In this document: in pieces, positions 5,281 to 9,474 of the stretch | Position numbering within the stretch: the stretch's first letter is position 1 | How the letters are laid out: each line of letters opens with the position of its first letter | Assembly: GCA_038227745.1 (NCBI GenBank) | Contig: JBBRPS010000387.1 | Span: 1-9,474 of the forward strand | Origin: DASPXY01 sp038227745 | Lineage (GTDB): Bacteria > Planctomycetota > Planctomycetia > Gemmatales > Gemmataceae | DNA length: 9,474 bases | Direction: 5' to 3' | The notes under the pieces: model-generated | Told to the model about the DNA's origin: nothing | Seen by the model: only the letters and a program-made list of their open reading frames with translations | The model's database searches: none | Position numbers and translations under genes: made by a program

Positions 5281-5531
5281 TTGGGCGTAACCGGCCGCCC
5301 GCTTTAACGCAACACCATGTTTTGATGGAAGATGCAGCAGCGAACTCCAAGAAATCGGCCTGTTTTTGGCACCAACCGCCGGGCAAACGGCATTTTTTCC
5401 GCCGCTCAAAGAGCCAAGATGACTCAACACACAGAATCTTGGTCAAAAACACTCGGGCCGTTAGCCACTGGATGCCGTAAACCCCGTGTTTTCCGGTACT
5501 TGCTTGAGAGCGGGCGGCCGGTTACGCCCAA
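5281..5531. mobile_element. MITE-like element, 251 bp, with perfect 23-bp terminal inverted repeats
   Basis: Positions 5281-5303 (starting TTGGGCGTAACCGGCCGCCC) are the exact reverse complement of 5509-5531 (ending GGGCGGCCGGTTACGCCCAA). Weaker similarity continues inward for about 9 bases. The 205-bp interior has no plausible gene. It holds a 7-bp inverted pair, CCAAGAT (5414-5420) and ATCTTGG (5436-5442). No clear target-site duplication flanks the arms. Its left edge is where the helicase fragment loses its sequence, so it or its parent element probably cut the helicase. A non-autonomous transposon is the simplest reading; the parent family is unknown. Confidence 0.75.
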
Positions 5532-5804
5532 TGAATCGGCCTGTCCACGTTGCCCTCCCGATACGCTCGGCCGGCCTGATCCTTCTCCGAAGTTGCACGT
5601 CTCCCGAGGACTCGGGAGGCCGTTCGCCTTGACAATCGCCGCCGAATTGACGAATCTCTGGCCCGCCCTGTCTCTCCGGGGCCGCTCTCGGCCGCCGGAC
5701 AGGGCAAGGTGGGAGGGCGGCCCCGCAGCCGACCCGTCACGCCGCCGCACCGCCGATCCGACTCCCCTCACCTCACGGACCGCCGTCCGTCCTCATTTCT
5801 CGTG
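5532..5804. other. Non-coding stretch upstream of the lipoprotein gene
   Basis: No gene is supported; the open frames here have the character of GC-rich chance frames. A TTGACA at 5629-5634 is a possible -35 box, but the hexamer 17 bases on (GAATCT) is a poor -10, so a promoter for the downstream gene is only a suggestion. A perfect hairpin at 5601-5618 is listed separately. Confidence 0.5.
5601..5618. promoter_or_regulatory. Perfect 8-bp hairpin or palindromic site (CTCCCGAG GA CTCGGGAG)
   Basis: Two 8-base arms are exact reverse complements with a two-base centre. No run of T follows on either strand (GCCGTT on the plus side, ACGTGC on the minus side), so it is a weak candidate for a terminator; a dimeric repressor site for the gene starting at 5819 is equally possible. 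Confidence 0.3.
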
Positions 5805-5810
5805 AAGGAG
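5805..5810 (+). promoter_or_regulatory. Ribosome binding site AAGGAG that decides a TTG start
   Basis: AAGGAG ends 8 bases before TTG at 5819 but 17 bases before the next in-frame start, ATG at 5828. The first distance is ordinary and the second too long, which favours TTG. Confidence 0.55.
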
Positions 5811-5818
5811 TGGAACGC

Positions 5819-8800
5819 TTGAGACCCATGACCCGATTCGCGTTCGCCGGTCTTGTCGGCGCGGCCTTGTTGGGCTGCGTGCAGACCCACGTTACGCTGC
5901 AGGCGGAGGAGGCCCCCGCCGCCCCGCCGAAGAGCGCGAACGCCTGGACGCTGGATGAGGCCCTGGAGCAACTGCAGCTCCAGCCCCGCGACACCTATCT
6001 GCAATACGTGGTGCTGCAGCTCGCCCGCCGCGAGAACAAGCTCGATGAGGTCGCGCCCAAGGTCGAGAAGTTGCTGGGCGGCGAGGACCGGGCGGCGCGC
6101 GGCAACCGGCGGCACGGCCAGGCCGACCTGTTCGGCATGTTCGCCGGCGCCCTGGCAGTGCAGGAGAGCCTGCAGCTCGACACGATGCGCGGCGGGCCGG
6201 GCAAAGCCGCGAACGCTGTGGCATCGGTGACGGTACTCGCTCCGGTCATCTCACCGGCCGTGGAGCCGATCGCCGCGCCCGCGGAGGAGAGCGAGGCGCC
6301 GTCTTCGCAGGACGGCGCCTCGAATGTGGAGCAGCTCGCAGCCCCTGCGGATTCGGCGTCTCTGCCGGAGCAGGGGCAAACCTTGCCGTCGGGGAGGTAC
6401 ATTCATCAGGCGCCGAAGGACATCCCGCCGACGCCGGAATATCCGGTCCCGCACGAGGCGGCAAATTTCGAGGAGGCGGCATCGGCCCCGAAAACGGAAC
6501 CTGCCCCACCCGCGGCATCACCTCAGACGCCCGCCTCCACCAAGGCCCCCCAGTCCCGGACCATCGTGAAGATGGTCCCCTACACCGTCGTCCGGATGGT
6601 CCCCGAAACAGTGATCGACGCCAAGGGCCACAAACACATCGAGTACAAGCAAATCTCCGAGACCGATTACAAAGAGTGCGTTTATCACGTCTCCGTCGCG
6701 GGAGAGGCGGCTGCCGTAAGCATCGAGCAACACGATTCGACCGTGGAGCTGATCCCTGCGCCCGCGGAGGCGAGCGACGAGCCGTCCGCCTCCAGTGAGG
6801 CTGCCCCCCCGGTCCTGAGCTTCGGTGACCTCTTCCCCTGGAACGGTACCGAGGACTCGACTCCCGCGGCTTCAGGCAGCGTGGAAGTCCTGCCGGCTGC
6901 CCCAGTTGCCGACCCCGTGGAGGACAAGACCGCCGACGACGCGGAAAAGGTGAAAACCGAGCGCGAGCAACGGGAGGCTGCCGAAAAGCGCCGTCAGGAG
7001 ATCGTGAAAGTCTCCACGCTCAAAGGCCCCGAGATCAAGAGCCACCCCTGGGAGACGATGCTCGGCGACAAGGAACCCGACATCTCGCGCCTGTCGCGCT
7101 GCGTGCCGGCCGACTTCTACCTCGTCGAGTTCCGCTCGCTCGGCAAGCTCCTCGACCTGATCGACAGCGCCGACCAGTGGGGCACCTTCATCTACCAGCA
7201 GTCGGTGCAGGACGCCCGCAGCCAGCGCGTGGGCCTGCGGGTCCAGGCCCAGCTCGCGGTCGAAGCGAGTCCGTTCCTGCGGCCGTTCTATGACCAGGTC
7301 GTCGAGCAGGTGGCGGTCACCGGCAGCGACCTGTTCATCCGCGAGGGCAGCGACGTCACGCTCCTCTTCCGCTATAAGCACGAGAAGTTGTTCCAGGAGC
7401 GCATGGCGAAGTTCCTCGCCAACGCCGCCGCGGCCCACGCCGACGCCAGGCGCACCACCGGCCGGCTGCTCGGCGTCGATTACGTCCACCTCGCCACGCC
7501 GGACCGCAGCGTCAGCGTCTTCGCCGCCTACCCCGAGCCGGGCCTGCACGTGCGTACCAACTCGAAGGTCGCGCTGCGGCGCGTCCTCGAAGCGGTCCGC
7601 GGCCAGACGGCGTGCGGCAGGGCGGTCACGCGCCTCGGCGACACGGCGGAGTTCAAGTACATCCGCACGCTGATGCCGCGCGGCGCGAAGGAAGAGGACG
7701 GTTTCGTCTACCTGTCCGACCCGTTCATCCGCCACATGGTCAGCCCACAGCTCAAGCTGACCGAGCGCCACCGGCTGCTGGCGTACAACCACCTGCGCAT
7801 GATCGGCCACGCCGCGCAGATGTACCGCACCGAGACCGGCAAGGCACCGACGGCGCTGCGCGACCTGTCCGACGGGGACTGCTGCCCCGGCGTCTTCAAC
7901 GAGGACGAGCTGGCCGCGCCCGATGGCGGCGTCTATACGCTGTCGGCCGATGGCACGACGGGCCGGTGCGCGCGGCACGGCACCATCCACTTCCTGACGC
8001 CCTGCTGCGAGATCCCCGTCAAGGAAGTGAACGGCGAGGAGGCCGACGAGTACGGCGCCTTCCTCGAAGAATACAGCCAGTACTGGAAGACCTACTTCGA
8101 CCCGATCGCGCTGCGCGTGCAGGTCGGCGACAAGCGCGTGCGGCTGGAGACGATCGTCCTGCCGCTGATCGACAACACGGTCTACACGGCGCTGAAAAAG
8201 GTGATCGGCGGGCCGGCGGAGCACCTCGATTTGCTGCCGGTGCCGAACCGGAACATCTTCAGCCTGAATGTCCGCCTGAACCGGGAGGAATTGCTCAAGG
8301 GCGTGCTGAAGCAGTTCTGCATCGCCGCGGGGAACCCGGCGCCGGCCGTCGCGGAAGACCTGGCCGGTCTGCCGTGGGCGGGCCTGCCGGGGGCGGCCGG
8401 CTGGTGCGCCCTGTCTGAGGCATACGAGAACGTTCAGCCGGGACTGAAGACGACCGGCGCGACGGAGGTGGGGCTGAAGGAGGCCGAGGTCGCGAATCTC
8501 CTGCTCAAGTTCGAGGAATTCGTGGTCCGTGGCCTCGGCAGCCAGGTCGGGCTGCACGTCTACGACCAGGGCGTGCCGTTCGACCTGAACCTGGCGACCT
8601 TGCTGGGCCAGGCGCTGGGCAGCTTCAACGGCCGCGATGGCGGCATCGCGGCGGAGGCGGGCCTGGGCGTGATGATGTTTGCCGTGCCGGTCGCCGCCTG
8701 CACCGCGCCGGGGTACATCTCGTTCACGGTCGAGGACACCAAGGTGGTGGACGACTTCCTCGCGGCCCTGGACAGGGTGCTGCCGCCGCTCGCCCGCAAG

Positions 8801-9474
8801 GCGGGGGCCGGCCTCGGCATGCCGCTCGAACTCGACTCCTACACCGTGCAGCTGAAGGGAAAGGTGAAGGCCCACAGCTTCGCCGTCCGCTTCGGCCCGG
8901 CGCGCTTCCGCGTCCACTGGGCGCGGATCGGCAAGGGCCTGTACATCACCAACTACGCCGGCGTGCTGGAGGACCTCCAGGCGGCGGAGCGCGAACAGGC
9001 CAGGGACACGGCACCGGATCTCGGCCCGAAGGCGCACGCGATGGTGCGGATGCGCGCCCGCAACTGGAACCAGGCGCTGCCGGGCTTTCGCCTGAGCTGG
9101 GCGGAGAACAACCGCGCCGCGTGTCTCGCCAACCTCGGCCCGCTGTCCAGCGCCGCCCGCGCCCTGACCGCGACGCCGCCCGGCGAGCAGGCGCCGAAGA
9201 CGGCGTCCTGGGACGGTCGTACCCGCGACGTCTGCGCCTACGCGACGCGACTGTACGGCACGCACCACGCCTGCCCCGAGGGCGGCCGCTACGTGCTGGC
9301 GGCGGACGGCAAGACGGTGACCTGCACGCGGCACGGCTCGGTCCTGGAGCCGCGCCAGCGGACGGCGCCGCCCGCCGACTGCGCCAGCAGCAAGCTGATG
9401 CGTGACTTCGCCGACCTGACCGCGGCGCTGACGTTCACCGAGGAAGGGCTGCGGGCGGTCATCACCATCGACCG
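5819..9474 (+). CDS. Large planctomycete lipoprotein of unknown function with YTV motif and paired C..C.RHG motifs (3' end outside the window)
   Basis: An uninterrupted frame of at least 1218 codons that leaves the window. A signal sequence, MRPMTRFAFAGLVGAALLGC, ends in a lipobox (L17-L18-G19-C20), so the protein is probably lipid-anchored after export. Residues about 40-125 are helical; about 130-370 form an Ala/Pro/Glu-rich linker holding a YTV-type motif (MVPYTVVRMVP, about 252-262), a domain known almost only from planctomycetes. A short charged helix (about 375-398) precedes a long globular part beginning CVPADFYLVEFRSLGKLLDL. Two similar motifs, CCPGVF ... GGVYTLSADG ... CARHG (688-721) and CPEGGRYVLAADG ... 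CTRHG (1152-1173), look like paired Cys/His sites that might bind metal or form disulfides. ATG 5828 is the alternative start. I do not recognise a function; a loose likeness to DUF3352-type proteins is only a suggestion. Confidence 0.85.
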   Translation, partial: MRPMTRFAFAGLVGAALLGCVQTHVTLQAEEAPAAPPKSANAWTLDEALEQLQLQPRDTYLQYVVLQLARRENKLDEVAPKVEKLLGGEDRAARGNRRHGQADLFGMFAGALAVQESLQLDTMRGGPGKAANAVASVTVLAPVISPAVEPIAAPAEESEAPSSQDGASNVEQLAAPADSASLPEQGQTLPSGRYIHQAPKDIPPTPEYPVPHEAANFEEAASAPKTEPAPPAASPQTPASTKAPQSRTIVKMVPYTVVRMVPETVIDAKGHKHIEYKQISETDYKECVYHVSVAGEAAAVSIEQHDSTVELIPAPAEASDEPSASSEAAPPVLSFGDLFPWNGTEDSTPAASGSVEVLPAAPVADPVEDKTADDAEKVKTEREQREAAEKRRQEIVKVSTLKGPEIKSHPWETMLGDKEPDISRLSRCVPADFYLVEFRSLGKLLDLIDSADQWGTFIYQQSVQDARSQRVGLRVQAQLAVEASPFLRPFYDQVVEQVAVTGSDLFIREGSDVTLLFRYKHEKLFQERMAKFLANAAAAHADARRTTGRLLGVDYVHLATPDRSVSVFAAYPEPGLHVRTNSKVALRRVLEAVRGQTACGRAVTRLGDTAEFKYIRTLMPRGAKEEDGFVYLSDPFIRHMVSPQLKLTERHRLLAYNHLRMIGHAAQMYRTETGKAPTALRDLSDGDCCPGVFNEDELAAPDGGVYTLSADGTTGRCARHGTIHFLTPCCEIPVKEVNGEEADEYGAFLEEYSQYWKTYFDPIALRVQVGDKRVRLETIVLPLIDNTVYTALKKVIGGPAEHLDLLPVPNRNIFSLNVRLNREELLKGVLKQFCIAAGNPAPAVAEDLAGLPWAGLPGAAGWCALSEAYENVQPGLKTTGATEVGLKEAEVANLLLKFEEFVVRGLGSQVGLHVYDQGVPFDLNLATLLGQALGSFNGRDGGIAAEAGLGVMMFAVPVAACTAPGYISFTVEDTKVVDDFLAALDRVLPPLARKAGAGLGMPLELDSYTVQLKGKVKAHSFAVRFGPARFRVHWARIGKGLYITNYAGVLEDLQAAEREQARDTAPDLGPKAHAMVRMRARNWNQALPGFRLSWAENNRAACLANLGPLSSAARALTATPPGEQAPKTASWDGRTRDVCAYATRLYGTHHACPEGGRYVLAADGKTVTCTRHGSVLEPRQRTAPPADCASSKLMRDFADLTAALTFTEEGLRAVITID

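Noticed and set aside
5414..5442. CCAAGAT/ATCTTGG inverted pair as a terminator
   Set aside because: A 7-bp stem with a 15-base loop and no T run in the right place; no gene ends nearby.
5353..5544. Direct repeat AATCGGCCTGT at 5353-5363 and 5534-5544, one copy inside and one just outside the MITE-like element
   Set aside because: Too short, and not placed at both borders, so it is not a target-site duplication; probably chance in GC-rich DNA.
5424..5771. A 115-codon minus-strand frame as the upstream part of the helicase
   Set aside because: It shows none of the helicase C-lobe motifs and runs through the MITE-like element.
6872..9334. An 820-codon open frame on the minus strand
   Set aside because: It lies antisense to the lipoprotein gene, which has a ribosome binding site, a signal peptide, family motifs and consistent GC-rich third positions. 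The minus frame is rich in Arg, Ala, Val, Gly and Gln with no recognisable domain and is a by-product of high GC.

Overview
The window looks like a piece of a GC-rich planctomycete chromosome (Gemmata/Pirellula-like). The clues are a YTV-type motif (MVPYTVV) in the right-hand secreted protein, a degenerate GxxExxY gene with CACAAAGA-type repeats, and several tandem antitoxin genes. The lineage is an inference from recognised families; no rRNA or tRNA gene is present.

Left part (1-5280, every recognised gene on the minus strand): a worn-down defence and toxin-antitoxin island. Read in the direction of transcription it holds: an internal fragment of an SNF2-type, DUF3883-associated defence helicase (5280-4871); a self-contained GxxExxY gene bracketed by about 30-bp inverted repeats (4843-4381); two tandem copies of a VapB-like antitoxin, each followed by only the first codons of a PIN-domain (VapC) toxin (4349-3443); an intact 698-residue GmrSD-type DUF262/DUF1524 protein (3418-1322); a short ORF matching the C-terminal end of a DUF1156-type DNA methyltransferase (1282-947); three tandem Phd/YefM-type antitoxins (944-232); and a VapC stub (235-137) cut off by what may be the end of an IS66-like insertion sequence (140-1). 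Genes from 3418 down to 137 are overlapping or closely spaced and probably form one transcription unit. All three VapC copies are truncated while all five antitoxins are open, so the island now carries antitoxins without visible partners.

Middle part (5281-5818): a 251-bp element with perfect 23-bp terminal inverted repeats and no gene (MITE-like), ending exactly where the helicase fragment stops, followed by a non-coding stretch with one perfect hairpin.

Right part (5819-window end, plus strand): one long open frame of at least 1218 residues that leaves the window. It encodes a probable lipoprotein with an Ala/Pro/Glu-rich linker, a YTV motif, a short charged helix and two Cys/His motifs (C..GGxYxL..C.RHG). 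It seems unrelated to the island and may mark the return to ordinary chromosome.

The reading is that GmrSD is the only intact restriction-type effector left. The helicase and DUF1156 pieces are relics of a larger BREX/DISARM-like system broken up by small mobile elements and toxin-antitoxin cassettes.
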